From positions 1,019,860,835 through 1,019,924,834 of the forward strand of contig NC_056726.1 in assembly GCF_019279795.1 (NCBI RefSeq): DNA of 64,000 nt, read 5' to 3'. How positions within the stretch are numbered: the first letter of the stretch is position 1; the number at the start of each line of letters is the position of its first letter. Origin of the DNA: Protopterus annectens (taxonomy: Eukaryota > Chordata > Ceratodontiformes > Protopteridae). Below, piece after piece: positions 36,177 to 49,140 of the stretch. The notes below the pieces were generated by a model. The model was not told the DNA's origin, did no database searches, and saw only the letters and a program-made list of their open reading frames with translations. Position numbers and translations under genes: made by a program.

Positions 36177-37880
36177 ATGGCACATCAGCGTAATCCCGCC
36201 TACTCTGTAGTGGAAGATGAGGAGATCCACCAGAGCCTGGTGCGGGAGTATGACATCCTGTGTTCCCACACCAGTCAGAATCAGCAGGATAGGGCTGCAC
36301 TGTGGCAAGACCTTGTCCGTAGGGTAAATGATATCGGCACGCATAACAGGACATATGAGCAGGTACGACATTACTGCAGTGATTTAATCCGAAGTGTCCA
36401 TCAGCGTGCATCAGATATCCACAGGCAACAGGGTGCCACAGGAGGTGGGGTGACCACACATCCCCCCTCACCAGATTGGAGGGGCTACTCCTAAGTGTTG
36501 TGGCTCCAGCCCCGGAACAGCAACAGCAGTACACCTGCATTATGATGGAGGCTGGTTCCACACAGCAGCACAACATGGAGCGTGCAGGTAATATGCCATA
36601 TGTACACTTGACTGTTCTGTACACTGTATCATATGCAATATCAATGGCACAGTTGTGCCCACTGACATTCATCTCATCATTTCTGCAGGTCCCTCTGGGG
36701 TTACAGCAAGGCAGGCCATCCATGCTGGTGAGTGTGTTTAACATAACCTATAATACTCCTGATAATGCTAGTAACAGTAGTGTAACTCAGTAGTGCTCTG
36801 CGTGTATACTCTGGATGTGCATGTGTGCAGGTGTGCCTGTGCCCATGTGTGCATGTGTGCATGTGTGCAGGTGTGCCTGTGTCCACGTGTGCATGTGTGC
36901 CTGTGTCCACGCGTGCATGTGTGCCTGTGTCCACGCGTGCATGTGTGCATGTGTGCATGTGTCCACGTGTGCATGTGTGCATGTGTACACGTGACCACGT
37001 GTGCATGTGTGCATTTGACCACATGTTCATGTGTGCATGTGTCCACGTGTGCATGTGTCCACATGTGCATGTGTGCATGTGTCCATGTGTGCATGTGTCC
37101 ACGAGTGCATGTGTGCCTGTGTGCATGTGTGCATGTGTCCATGTGTGCATGTGTGTAGAAGTGCATCACTGGTAACAATGTCTGGAGACTGTAAACTGTG
37201 CTTCCTGTCTTCCTCCCACAGCTTCTGGTGCTGCTCTGGTGACCTGCAGCAGGGAACCTGAATCTTGTGCCACGGGTACTAGTAATGATGATATTTGTGT
37301 AATGGTACAGGAAGGTGTGTCAGGGTCCGCCATTAGTCAGCCAATTGACAGTACACAGCTGTCAACCCCATCATTGTGTACAGTCATCTTGCCAGTACAT
37401 CCTTTGTCCCTAGGTGATGGACAGGATACAGTGGGCATAGACCAGGGTAATGTGGTACCTGTGGCACATGCATCCCCACACAGCAGCCATAGGCAGGGTC
37501 CTCCAATGGTACCACACAGACAGTTGCCCATGGGTTCTCGTGGGAGCATCCGTGGGTGTACTGCCTCTGGCCGACGTGCCCAAAGAGGTCTGTCAACTTC
37601 AGCTATGTTTCGGACTGTCATGCAGGCACAGTCACGTATGGAAAGGTACACCAGACAGGGTCTGAGGGAGCTGAGAGCATGCCGCACAGCCATGACAGAC
37701 AGTATGCATGACATTGCGGATGCTATCCGTAACTTCACCGATGTCATAGACAGACGTTGTGGGGACATATTACAGCAATTCCACAACCAGATGTCCATGA
37801 GCCAGGGCAATGGTGGGCATTTGCGGCATCGACGTGGCCATATGCCAGCAACAGCAGCAGCTGGCAGTCGGCGTGGATGA
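36177..37880 (+). CDS. PIF/Harbinger-type Myb/SANT-like protein, three-exon gene
   Basis: Exon 1: 36177-36587, starting MAHQRNPAYSVVEDEEIHQ just 3' of a good acceptor (ttctcttccag). It encodes a clear Myb/SANT-like domain (SLVREYDILCS, LWQDLVRRVNDIGTHNR, YEQVRHYCSDLIRSV). Exon 2: 36689-36727 (39 bp). Exon 3: 37222-37880, a Ser/Pro/His-rich linker then a helical C-terminus (FRTVMQAQSRMERYTRQ, IADAIRNFTDVIDRR). Both introns have GT-AG ends and both joins are phase 1 and stay in frame. One break exists: exon 1 meets TAA at 36492-36494, and reading must shift by one base near 36475-36490 to continue as APAPEQQQQYTC. The protein is the usual partner of a Harbinger transposase, and one lies at 52.8-54.2 kb in convergent orientation. 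It is nearly intact. Confidence 0.75.
36790..37160. repeat. Minisatellite/cryptic GTGTGCAT repeat in intron 2 of Myb-like gene
   Basis: About 370 bp of 'gtgtgcatgtgtgc' and 'gtgtccacgtgtgcat' units, irregular 6-18-bp periods. It is open in several frames on both strands, which explains the long His/Thr- and Cys/Val-rich frames; these are not genes. Confidence 0.92.
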
Positions 37881-39490
37881 CAACAGGCTCGCGCATGCCC
37901 CCATAGTGCCAGCAGCAACCCCAGCAATGCTGGGTCTGTGCTGTCATCGGAACGCCCCAGGAGACCACGTGCACGTGGCTCCGGACAGTCCCAACAGGGA
38001 TCTGTGTCCAGTCAACGCTTCTGATGACAGTACCTAGTCTGGCTTAGTACTGGATACGGTCCGTAGCACCCCTGCCAGGCACAGGTACCATGTCCATGCA
38101 CACAGACACTGATCTGTATGACCTGCCAGGTGCAGTCTGTGGCTGTCCACAACCCCCTGTATATGGCGGCCATGAGGTGGAACTGTGTGCGTGCATACAC
38201 ACATGCAAAATGTTAACACCTAGGGCGACTACATACATGCACACACTGCACCAACACTGCCCCACCCTGTACTGCTGCCCCTCACCAACACACATACACA
38301 CACATGTCAATTGGTGGTATCAGTGGCTGACTCAGGCATACCTAATCCACACCCTGTGCATATGATGACACTGTGCCACCTCCTGCAATCTCCAACATCA
38401 TTGCAGGAACAGGTAAACACATTGCTGATGCACAGGGTGACTACATAGAAGTGTATTAGTAGTATCATGTTGGTAACAGTACAGTGTGCTGCTATGACTG
38501 TGTGTTTATCCCAGCATGCCTGCTGCAGTAACTGTATGAATGTCCTGAATTGTTATCTGCACCCATAGTACATACCAAAGTGTAACAGCTGCACATAATT
38601 GCATGCCAGTGGTAAGGTTGTCAACAGATAGCCGCATACATGGGTAGCACAGGGGGAAAGCTAACGCAAGTAGTGATATGCAATGGTGGACATGTACAGT
38701 AATGGTGTCAGGTTGCCCACAACGACTATGCAATGTGGATGTTTGCGCATGTAGACATGTGTGCAGTACCAATGTAATCCAAATCACAAATAACTATGAC
38801 ATAATATCAGTTCTACCATGGGCATCTGCGCTGTGTATTTCTGGGTACATGTTGATAGTGCCTACATATTTGCATTGTTACTTACTGTTATTGTTACCCC
38901 TTCTTTGTTGTACAATGCACTACTTCTAGCCCTGTTTACTGTAGCTTTGTTTGCATGCATGTTCGCTTGGGGTTCCCTGGAACACTGCTTACACCTGCAA
39001 TGCAGAGTTACAGTGGTTCTGTAGACTCCTAGTGACATCTGCATAGTGTACGATACGTATGTCAACTTTACACATGACAGAACGTCACTGTCTGTCCTGT
39101 ATGCATGTACATTGCCTGTGACACATTGCACATGTCTTACCTGGCATTTACCCACGTGTGCAGTCATATATGCCAGTGCTATGAAACAGTAGCGGTACAC
39201 CCACACATACACATCTTCAGTATGTTGTTCCCCATTGGCCCTATGTGTTGGTACTCACCATGGCAATCACACTACTAGGGTAGCATGTGCAAAGGTAACC
39301 TGTGAATCACCTCTATGGTCCAGTTGTGGTTTATGTGAGTCATGTGTCAATGACACAGCTGCCACATGTATGCAGTCAGCCATCACCCTTGGCCAGGAAC
39401 GTACAACACGTGTGGGATGCCACCACACAGCCAATCTGGGGACTGGGCTCTCTGAACCCAGTAATGCCATACCCTGTCAGGTGGCATGTC
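37881..39490. other. No recognisable gene
   Basis: Downstream of the Myb-like gene; CA-rich and unassigned. It could be the 3' part of the Harbinger element, but no terminal repeat was identified. Confidence 0.45.
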
Positions 39491-41240
39491 ATATATACTA
39501 CATCCTGGAAAAACTTCAACCCCAATCCCTGCTGCTACTATTGATAAAACCCCTGAAGATGTTTCTGATAGTTTTGACCAATTCTTTACTGAGACATTTC
39601 AGGCCCTAGCTAGCCATCTACCTCCTAGCTCCCCTGGTCCTGAAAGTAGCACCCCTAGAAACCTACTTGCGTTCAGCTGCCAACCAGTCGCCACTTCAGT
39701 TCTCTGTACCTTGATTGAAACAGTGAAACCCACTACACTTTCTGCTGATCAACTCCCTGCCGAGTACCTATCAAAATCAGATGATGCTATTGCTTACCCC
39801 GTCTCAAAGGTAATCAAATGAACCATGGTAGAATCTAAATTTACCACCATCAGGAAAATATCATATGTAATCCCACTTCACAAAGGAGGCAGCTCTACTG
39901 AATTCTCCAATTATAGGCCAATAGCTATACTCTCTCCACTTGCAAAGATTATGGAAACTTTATTCATAGACAATTTATGCACCACCTAATCCAAAATCAC
40001 CTTATGGCAAACACACAGCATGGCTTCCATCCTCATCACAGCACTACTGCAGGCCTCCTAGCCTTTACTAACACCATAAACCATACTTGCAACACTAATT
40101 ATATATCCTCAGCCCTCTTTTTGGATCTTTCCAAGGCATACGATATGGTTGATCACCAACTTGTAATACAAACCCTGCAAACATTCTGTCTAGATACTGG
40201 AGCCTTCCAATGGTTTCAATCCTACCTGCATGGTCGACAGAAGGCTGGCCTCTGGCAGAACAAACTCTCTAACCTTCTACCTAACACCCTCAGAGTACCA
40301 CAAGGCTCTATTCTAGGGCCCTTGCTGTTCTCCATCTTCATTAACGACCTTTATACTGCCATCCCAAAAGTCAGCTGTATCCAATATGCTGAAGACTCTA
40401 CTCTGATCTGCTCAGCCACATCTCCAGTAGAGTTATGGTCAGCTACCCAGACCACCTTTAATACAATAGAAAACTGGATTTCTGAACATCGTCTGATCCT
40501 AAATCCCAAATAAACTAAACTGCTGTTATTTCACCAACACGTAGGTCTACCGCTTTCACCTTTACCATAACATCAACTGATGGCACAATAATCTCCCCTG
40601 ACCCATCTACTAAACTATTAGGTGTCATCATAGACAATAATCTCAAATGTGACCTACATGTTAACCAAATTATCAAAGCCATCAATAAAAGACTAGGGTC
40701 ACTTTACAGAATAAAAGCCTTCCTAGCCCCTCCAGCTAAAGGTGCCATAGCTTGCTCACACCTTCTTTCAACCCTTCTGTATGCATCCCCTCTACTCTCG
40801 AATATGAAAAAGACTGTCCTTAACAAACATTCAATTTGCTACAACCACATTGCCAGGTTTGCCACTGGGCTGCCTTTTAGGACACATCATTGCATCAATC
40901 TAAATCAGCTTGGTTGGCTTGCAATTCCCAGCCTAATACAGTATAACCAACTGATTATGGCCTATAAAATCCTCTATAATCCGGACAATACTCCTGCACT
41001 TCAAATATTATCACCCCCTATAACAATCCTAGACCGCTTCGATCCTCTAACAAACTACTAATTCAGACTAGCAAATTTAATAACACAGCCGGTGATTCTC
41101 TCTTTCCAAACTCTGTAAGTAGATCCTGGAACCCACTTCCAGCTGATATTACTCTACTTTCCACCTTAGGTCATTTTAACACTAGACTCAAACAACAATT
41201 GTCACTTAACTGGCTATGTCAATGTATCAAGCCTGGCTAA
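39486..41240 (+). pseudogene. L2-like LINE reverse transcriptase
   Basis: Frame 39486-39821 holds the pre-RT segment (DKTPEDVSDSFDQFFTETF). An RT start with VIPLHKGG and SNYRPIAILSPLAKIMETLF follows in another frame (39870-39960). Frame 39977-40513 has HGFHPHHSTTAGLLAFTN, LDLSKAYDMVDHQLV, VPQGSILGPLLFSIFINDL and an active site written YAED rather than YADD. The C-terminal part is at 40690-41060 (ILDRFDPLTNY) and continues, broken, to about 41240. The D-to-E change in the catalytic pair plus frameshifts make it inactive. Confidence 0.87.
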
Positions 41241-41520
41241 CTCGAATGTGTAAAATCTGTGAACCAGTTTACTGTGTAATTTAATTTAATCCTGACTTGT
41301 GCTCAGGACTAACATTAACCTGCGTTACATGTTTAACTTGCTTTCTTATGTAATCTCTGTAAATAATCTGTTTGTAATATGTAATGCTGGTATTATGTAA
41401 TGCTGTATCTGCTTACCCTTGTAGCTTTTCTCCCCGGGCCTCCTCTGGAAATGGACATGCATCCAGTCGGACTATCCCGGTCAACAAATGTAGGATAAAT
41501 AAATAAATAAATAAATAAAA
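39500..41520 (+). mobile_element. L2-like LINE, 5'-truncated, with 3' tail
   Basis: Carries the RT part of an L2-like ORF2 and ends with 'tctccccgggcctcc', 'cagtcggact', 'cccggtcaacaaatg' and a (TAAA)n tail at 41490-41518. The endonuclease is missing. The final ~90 bp is shared with the SINE at 53917-54183. Confidence 0.87.
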
Positions 41521-41539
41521 TATATTATAGTGACTTCAA

Positions 41540-42810
41540 TACAAGTCAGACATTGACACGCACTGACAGCATGCTGAACACACTGGGGAATACGTGGGGA
41601 CTCAGAATAGCATCCTGCCTGAGCATCACACACATCCACAGCTGGCACACAGGCATATGTTCCATCGGAACAGAGCACATGCCACACATGGCACACACAT
41701 CCCCTGTGCCACACACTCACAGCCTGTAGGGCTACACAACACACCTGCTACAGACATGTCAGGTACCTGTCTTGGGTGCTGCACTGGGGTCCTGCTCAAC
41801 AGGCTGTATCTGGTGAAGGTCACAGTGATATGCCTCAGGGGCACTATGGTCCACCACAGAACACATGCATACAGGTCAGTCAGAGGCATGGACACATATG
41901 ACTCACTCATTGACCATGCCAGTATGGCTGACCTGAGACATACCTCCCTGGACTACATGATAGGAACATAGAATGGATCTCTCAGCATGTGGCACAGGCC
42001 AGTATGAGCCTGATCTTGGTTGCCAACATACCCTCACCAGGTATGCTACCACTATATGTGGGAAGGGTGTTGTATGTCTACATTATGCTCAGTCTCCACT
42101 GTCATTCATAGGGCATCCGCTGGCTGTCAACGTGTGCTTACATGCTAGGGAAGCCACAATGATGAGCAAGGGTCATCTTGCACGTGACACCCATGGCCCG
42201 ATGTATAATGGCAAAGCTCTTTGGTACACACATACTGCCGTATGCTGCAGGACATGGTTTACATAGCCACCTCTGTGGGTATCACACAGGTTAGGACACT
42301 AACAGTGCTGCTTCACAACGACAGCAGTGTACACCGGAAGATGCATGCACCAGACACTGTCCTCAGCACGGTGAACTGCGATGTCTGTGCAGTACCAGAT
42401 TCCTGATTCATGGCTCACAGGTGTTACCCATCACTGACAGGTTATGCCCCATGCCATGCCTGTCATCCCCTACACATGTAACACACATGGACAGGGGGGT
42501 GGTATCCCAAGGTACCACAGATACACACACCTCCAGGTTGTTGGCACAGCACAAAGCATCAGGGCCTAATCATGTGCAGCTAACAGTGTGTCGGACTACC
42601 ATCTGGTTCATAGCCTGGCACACACAACCCTCCCATACACAGGAAGACCACCTATCCTCCATAACAACACTGGCATTATGACAGTCTCAAGAACTGTGTT
42701 TATATGGCTGGACTGCATCCAGCCAAACATTGTGCGTGAGCATTACTGTAGCTACAACACACTAGTTGAAGGGTTCACAGCATGTGGTCACTGAATTGCA
42801 CTGGAATGAC
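41540..42810 (+). mobile_element. CR1-like LINE, diverged ORF1 and endonuclease start
   Basis: Collinear with copy E ORF1: 'tgacctgagacatacctccc' followed by 'tggactacatga' at 41930-41962 equals the NDLRCTFLDYMK segment, preceded by 'gaaggtcacagtgatatgcc' for KVTVSCLS. The endonuclease region 42490-42700 matches 'acctccaggttgttggcaca' (HTSRLVAQHNAS). The copy is strikingly CA-rich and has no open frame. Confidence 0.72.
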
Positions 42811-43184
42811 ATGTTACCACTACCACAACAGGTGGGAACATGCAGCACCTGTACATCGACTACATGTACACTGTATGGCCCAGACCAGATGTGTATCCCC
42901 TGCTGTAGGTATTTTACCATATACACCCACACTGTATAGAGACATACCACGTGTGGACCCTGCACAGTAAGACACAGTCATATTGGTATACATTGCAAAT
43001 ACAATTTATCCACTCGAGGCATGTGTCAGACATGGTAACTACTGCAAGTCACAGGTATTTATGTGTACATGTCACACACATACATCATGTGTGCAATGCC
43101 ATTGCTAGTTTAGGCAATGGCATGCATTATGTACAAAGACCCACACAAGGTCATACTGTGTGACATAACCACACGTAGCAGTTG

Positions 43185-45290
43185 TGGGTTACCAAAACAT
43201 ACCTATCTGTACTCTGACCATGGTAATAGACACAGTAGCAGAGCGTACTATTGGCATTACTAGCCAACTAGCCCTGTTTGGCTGTGCTGATAGTGTGGTG
43301 ACATCCCCTGTGTTTACTGGGGGAATATGCAGCATCTGGTGTATTGTAGTATTTGCCAAAAGGATCTGTTCTTACACACTTGCGTTTACACACACCCTAA
43401 TACACCCACACACACACTTGCCATTTGCAGGATTCATTCCCCTACCTAACTAAGTCATGACATGTGAGAGAGACGCATTAGCAAAGCGCACTATTCGGAT
43501 TACAAGATAGTTCCTCTTCTCTGGCTGTACTTATAGGGTGCTGACAACATCAGTATTTTGAAAGGGTAATGTGCATCAGGTAGTGTGATCTCCTGATTGC
43601 CAAAACTAACATGTTTGTCATACGGAAATACACACACACAAACTCCCTACATCCAAACACACACACATGCCATTTACAGGTTTCAAACCCCTACCTAACT
43701 ACATTACGACACTCGGGAGAGACGCATTAGCAGAGTGCACTATTCGCATTACTGGGAGGCTTTCCTTCTCCTGCTGTACTTATAGGGTGCTGACATCATC
43801 TGTGTTTAGAAAGGGGAGTGTGCATCCTGTAGTGTGTTCTCCCAGTTGCCAAAAGGGACATTTCCCTCACACAGAATTGCACACACACTAACCCCCTTCA
43901 TCCAAACACACACACTTGCAGGATTCAAACCACTACCTAACTATGTTATGACACTCGAGATGGACACATTAGCAGAGTGCACTATTCACATTACTGGTAG
44001 GCTTTCCTTCTCCTGCTGTACTTATAGGGTGCTGACATCATCTGTGTTTAGAAAGGGGAGTGTGCATCCTGTAGTGTGTTCTCCCAGTTGCCAAAATGGA
44101 CATTTCCCTCACACAGAATTGCACACACACTAATCCCCCTCATCTAAACACACACACTTGCTATTTACAGGATTCAAACCACTCCCTAACTATGTTATGA
44201 CACTCGAGATGGACACATTAGCAGAGTGCGCTATTTGCATTACTGGGAGGCTTCCCTTCTCCTGCTTTACTTATAGGGTGCTGACATCATCTGTGTTTAG
44301 AAAGGGGAGTGTGCATCCTGTAGTATGTTCTCCCAGTTGCCAAAAGGGGGACTTCCCTCACACAGAATTGCAGACACACTAACCCCCCTCATCCAAACAC
44401 ACACACTTGCCATTTGGAGGATTCAAACCACTACCTAACTATGTTATGACACTCGAGACGGACGCATTAGCGGAGCGCACTATTTGCATTACTGGGAGGC
44501 TTCTCTTCTCCTGCTGTACTTATAGGGTGCTGACATCATCTGTGTTTAGAAAGGGGAGTGTGCATCCTGCAGTATGTTCTCCCAGTTGCCAAAAGGGACA
44601 TTTCTCTCACACAGAATTGCACACACACTAACCCTCCTCTTCCAAGCACACACACTTGCTATTTGCGGGATTCAAACCACTACCTAACTATGTTATGACA
44701 CTCGAGACAGACGCGTTAGCAGAGCACGCTATTTGCATTACTGGGAGGCTTTCCTTCTCCTGCTGTACTTATAGGGTGCTGACATCATCTGTGTTTAGAA
44801 AGGGGAGTGTGCATCCTGTAGTGTATTCTCCTAGTTGGCAAAAGGGATACTTCTTTCAAACAGTCTTGAACACACACTAACCCCCTCCACACACACTGAG
44901 CATGTACAAGATTCCAACCCCTATCTAACTATGTTATGACACTCAAGATGGACACATTAGCAGAGCGCGCTATTCGCATTACTAGGAGGTTTCCCTTTTC
45001 CTGCTGTACTTATAGGGTGCTGACATCATCTGTGTTTAGAAAGGGAAATGTGCATCCTGTAGTGTGTTTTTCCAGTTGCCAAAAGGGACATTTCCCTTTC
45101 ACACGCACAAACCCCACTCACCCACACACACAAACATACACACTGAGCATTTGCAGGATTCAAACCCCTACCTAACTATATTATGACACTTGAGGAAGGC
45201 GCATTAGCGGAGCGCACTATCCGAATTATTGGGCATCTGTTCTGCACCTGTAGTATTTATAGGGTGCTGACATCTTTATTTCTACAGAGG
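43185..45290. repeat. Tandem satellite array 1, ~9 units of 241-249 bp
   Basis: The landmark 'gctgacatcatctgtgttta' recurs at about 43298, 43541, 43790, 44032, 44281, 44530, 44779, 45020 and 45267. Each unit has a block 'ggattcaaaccactacctaa', 'gacgcattagcagagcgcac' and a CA-rich spacer. The minus strand of the first block resembles the 3' half of a tRNA gene, with B box GGTTTGAATCC. Edge units are the most diverged. Central units differ by a few percent. Confidence 0.93.
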
Positions 45291-45329
45291 TATGTACATG
45301 TAGTACTACCTGTCAAGTGGGGGATAGCA

Positions 45330-46340
45330 TACATATGCATTTGCAGCCACCTACGTCAGGGTCAGATATGCACATCGCACTGGCAGGTTATGTTCTATAC
45401 CATGCTTTGGGACCACAGGACCTGTAACACACAACACAACCAGTCCAGAACACCACACCCACATCCAGGACACACACTTCGCTTCCCTGGGAACAGTGCC
45501 AGGATATGCAGGTGTTCACATACACCATTCCAGTTGTTAACATCAGGTACAGGCATATTGTGTGGGAACTACTCAGGCCTCTACCACTTTACCCTACAGC
45601 CACTACAATTTGTGGGTCCATGTGCTATGGCAGAACCACACACCACAGCCACATGGGGGAATACATATTGCACCTGTCCATCTGCAACGTGGGTACTCAC
45701 TGTTCCACACCAGAGGTAGACCACCATTGTTGATATCTGACCATACCCACCTTTCCCTGGACATCCATATCCCATCTCCACCCCCAGCCAAGGTTGTCAC
45801 TGCACACAAACTGTATTTAGCACAAGCAGACTCTACACTTGTGTAGACTGGGGTGGATGACTTCAGAGGACCCATGCTGGAGGACTATACTGGCCACTCA
45901 GCATAATCCTTGACAATTGCATTCTATGAGCATGTGTATGGTTTGCATTGGTCATGCTATCCCACATATACCTACGACTGCTCCACAACAAGACACCTGT
46001 CAGCTGTACACCAGTCATATATGCGCCGTACAACAGACAGAGTGACCTAATACATTGCAGAGCTGTAGCCCACAGAGGGAGGACATCTGTGAATAGTTCC
46101 GGCACGGCACTTCATTCACACATACTCATTACAACACAGTGTTGACAGTGGAATCATCCAGAGAATGCAGATAGGGCTCCCCTCAGTCTGTTATTGACGG
46201 ACACCTACTGTCAGAGATCCTCAGCAACCCTCTCACAGCACACACCGACAACATGGCTGTGGCTTAACACATTCAATCCCTGGGACCTCCATGGTGCCCC
46301 TGCTTGACAGAGGCACAGCTCACTAGCCTCACATGTTGCC
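45330..46340 (+). mobile_element. CR1-like LINE endonuclease-to-linker fragment
   Basis: Matches the family at 'ctggcaggttatgttctata' (LPGYNSF) and at 'tgttccacaccagaggtaga' (CSTPEV; copy C 8791), followed by 'ctggacatccatatccc' (LDIHI). It is CA-rich and fully degenerate. It starts near the endonuclease N-terminus, so it is a separate copy from the one at 41.5 kb. Confidence 0.72.
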
Positions 46341-46721
46341 TTCTGTGGCCTACTTTACAGTGGCACAGTAGCCTACTATCCTGGGGATGCAGATGCCAAG
46401 CACACTCTGGCTGAGCTGTCATTCCCTAGGGCAACACGCCTAGTATTGACCTCTACACCCATATGTTCAATTGTTGGATGCACAATATTTATTGTGCTGT
46501 TCTACTGTTTGCAGGTCTTTATTGCCATAGCATTCCCTGTTCCTACGACCAACTTGTGTATCTGTGGAAGATGTTTGCATATGACGGCGATCCACTATAT
46601 CACTTATGTCTCTGTAGTCATTTACTGTGTGCACTGGGCTGATTGCTGTGTTGTTGTTGGTTCCTGGACTGACACGTACAAATACCAGATATGTGTGGCC
46701 AACTGCTAAACGGAGATATGG

Positions 46722-46850
46722 CCTAAGTGTGTGAGCATGCCCAGTTCAGCCTTTCCATGGCATGTTGTCTGACATATGCCTCATTTATCAAAGTGTGCGA
46801 GCATGCCCAGTGTGAGCTTTCCATATGTTGAACTCTGAAGTCCACCACAT
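46722..46850. repeat. Two-copy ~70-bp tandem duplication
   Basis: 'agtgtgtgagcatgcccagt' (about 46730) is repeated as 'agtgtgcgagcatgcccagt' (about 46793), each followed by a 'cctttccat/gctttccat' and 'tg' region. Confidence 0.7.
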
Positions 46851-47035
46851 ATTTGGGTGTGTGTGAACTTCAACAATATCTTACGTTTATGGTTGTGTGT
46901 TGGGTGTCATGTTGTGTACTAACTGGCCAACTGCTTTGTGTCTGCCACAACAGGGATTATACTGTGCCTGCAGGGATTGCATGGGATACTTTGCAGACAG
47001 TTCTCAACATACTTTCATAATGACCTAACATTGTA

Positions 47036-47101
47036 GTACCGTATAGTGTACTGGTTCAGTACTTTCACTGTGGTGGACAGTATCCTGGGCTTTAGTCCTA
47101 T
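47036..47101 (+). repeat. tRNA-like sequence (SINE head)
   Basis: A box TAGTGTACTGG and B box-like GGGCTTTAGTCC lie about 40 bp apart. 'cagtatcctggg' is shared with the minus-strand copy at 30714. Confidence 0.5.
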
Positions 47102-47206
47102 GACTGCTTGACATCTTCATAGTGAGCACAACAGACTGTGTAGGGGCCAGTTGTGCACATATGACCATGTTGCAATATGTTCAGATATGGACTACCTACA
47201 CCAGGC

Positions 47207-47275
47207 TTGTCCAACATTGCTAGTGTATTCCACAACATGGGTGGACATTGGCAAACACTAGCGATGTTCCCTAGG
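47207..47275. repeat. Inverted repeat
   Basis: AACATTGCTAGTGT near 47213-47226 pairs with ACACTAGCGATGTT near 47256-47269 (one mismatch). 'aggcttgtcc' before the arms is not paired. Confidence 0.65.
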
Positions 47276-47349
47276 CCATTTCTGATGCTAGTCACAGGGT
47301 GTGTTTGTCCTTCGACACACATTGTAACTGGAGTTTGCCATGACATATG

Positions 47350-49140
47350 TCATGGTTAGTGTACTGTGCCTCCGTCTACCTCTGACATAACAGTGATACC
47401 CAGGGTTAGCCTACCATCTCTCATACACTCATCAGGATTCCTCTTGAGGGGTGTCGATATGTGGCTCTCTGGCTGACCTGTACCAGGAGTTTACTGAAGA
47501 GTGGGGGTGCCTTCTGTGTTATGGATCATTCTGTACAGCTTGTCCTATCTATGTCAGTGCTGGGGTTCAGGTCTCTCATGTGCATAGCTCACTGCCATTC
47601 AGACTGTACAAGGTGCAACATGTTCATTCATTCCAGGTTGGACACGGCTTCCTACATCAGGCACAGCTTTCCTGTAGCTGGGAAGGATGGCGGTGTGTGG
47701 GGCTGCAGTTTGTTTACTCAGGCAACACATGGCATCTGTTCATGCTCTTTGCTACCCCTGGTGGGGTACTGTTGTGGACTTTACAGTTGATGGAGGTGTC
47801 TGCTGCGGTATATCCCACAGGGGCTATTGTAGTCAGTTGTGACGCTGATGGAGGATGGCTGCAGAGCCACAGTGAGTTTCCCTTATCTACATCTGCCAAC
47901 CTTCATGTTTGGGTGGGTATATAGTACATGTTTCTGCGAACACTACAGCCACATGTTTGTCCAGTGCAGGATATTTATCACCTTTTGTACCCAGGTCTCA
48001 CATTACATGTTAGTTACCTCATGGGTTAACACCTGTGTGGTAATTTGTGGGCACTTACTGTGTATCCACGGTGGTTGTCTATACACAGTTCTGCAATTAG
48101 CTTGCTGACATGGCTATGGCTACAGTTGTCTGTTTGTACGTGGCCCTTTTGTGGGTTGCTTGTGTCAGCTGGGGGTCGGATATGGTGGGCTGTTTGTACT
48201 CCTCTGCATACATGTTCAGTCACAGTCCTTCCATGTTGGCCTATACCTATGGGACATATATACAGAACGGGGGTGGGGGGGGCCAAGACCAGGCCTTTTG
48301 GGATGCCACTCATATACGCTTTGTAATCTGACATGGATGCAGCATGTCTGACCATGTCAGTTCTGTCCTTGGTCTGGTTTGCAACCCCTCTACTGACATA
48401 GGAGTATATATTTAAGCTGCTGAACATATCCATACTGAACTCGTACGGTATTGTCTAGAAGCATGTGCACAGTCCAGCTACACTGTGTGGACCACATTGC
48501 CCTCATCAATGACCTTAATGACTGCTTCAAATGGGTCAGACATGTTTAGGGGCAGGTTCTGCAGTTACAACAGCCACACTGTGTAGGGTCCAGTATCAGT
48601 AGGTCCACAATAGCCTTCTGTCTGCGGTACATACTGATCCTTTCCATAGCTGTGCAGAACAAGCTTGTTAGGATCCTGGGGTGGTAGTTTGGAGTATCCA
48701 TTCAGGCAACACCTTTGTTGTGATGGACCACTGTTGTTGTACACTGCTCTTTGGGTACATATTCTGTGGTAAGGCTGACATTGGGCAGTAGGGTGATTTG
48801 GCATTCCATTATTCTTGGCGTCCATGTTGGCCTCAGCACAGGACACCATCACATACCTTTGCTGCTGTGTGTTCTGCTTTGCAGATGATGGCTGTTACCT
48901 CAGCATCTGCAATGTCACGGGACCATCAGTTTGCTGGGATAGGTATTTTGCACTCGGGGGGGGGGGTGTTTGCACTACACCTGACAGGTTGTATGTTAGC
49001 AATATGTGTGTGTGTTTGGTATGTTGTTTGTAATATCTGTGTGATTCGGAGCATATCTGTGGATGCCCAACATGGTTCCTACCATCAGTTGGGTAAGCCT
49101 TGTGATTATCCTTAGTGTCATGTACGTTTTGTATCTTCAT
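47350..49140 (-). mobile_element. CR1-like LINE ORF2 RT region, minus strand (copy M1)
   Basis: From high to low coordinate on the minus strand: linker (DTKDNHKAYPTDGRNHVGHP at 49110-49050), RT start (49000-48570) with degraded HKGG/YRP motifs, the SGIPKGLVLAP block at about 48310 (equals SGVPQGSVLGP), and the C-terminal region at 47440-47400 ('cccctcaagaggaatcctga' on the minus strand). Highly diverged and TG-rich on the plus strand. Confidence 0.75.

Noticed and set aside
36700-37178. Long His/Thr and Cys/Val-rich frames on both strands
   Set aside because: They are translations of the GTGTGCAT minisatellite, open in many frames by composition.
43667-44880. Repeated 74-codon open frames in array 1
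   Set aside because: Five units keep the same frame only because the monomer is 249 bp (a multiple of three) and recently homogenised. There are no protein motifs, and units of 241-243 bp break the pattern.
30188-47101. Functional tRNA genes
   Set aside because: A and B boxes are present, but acceptor and anticodon stems do not form and the sequences are imperfect; SINE heads are the simpler reading.
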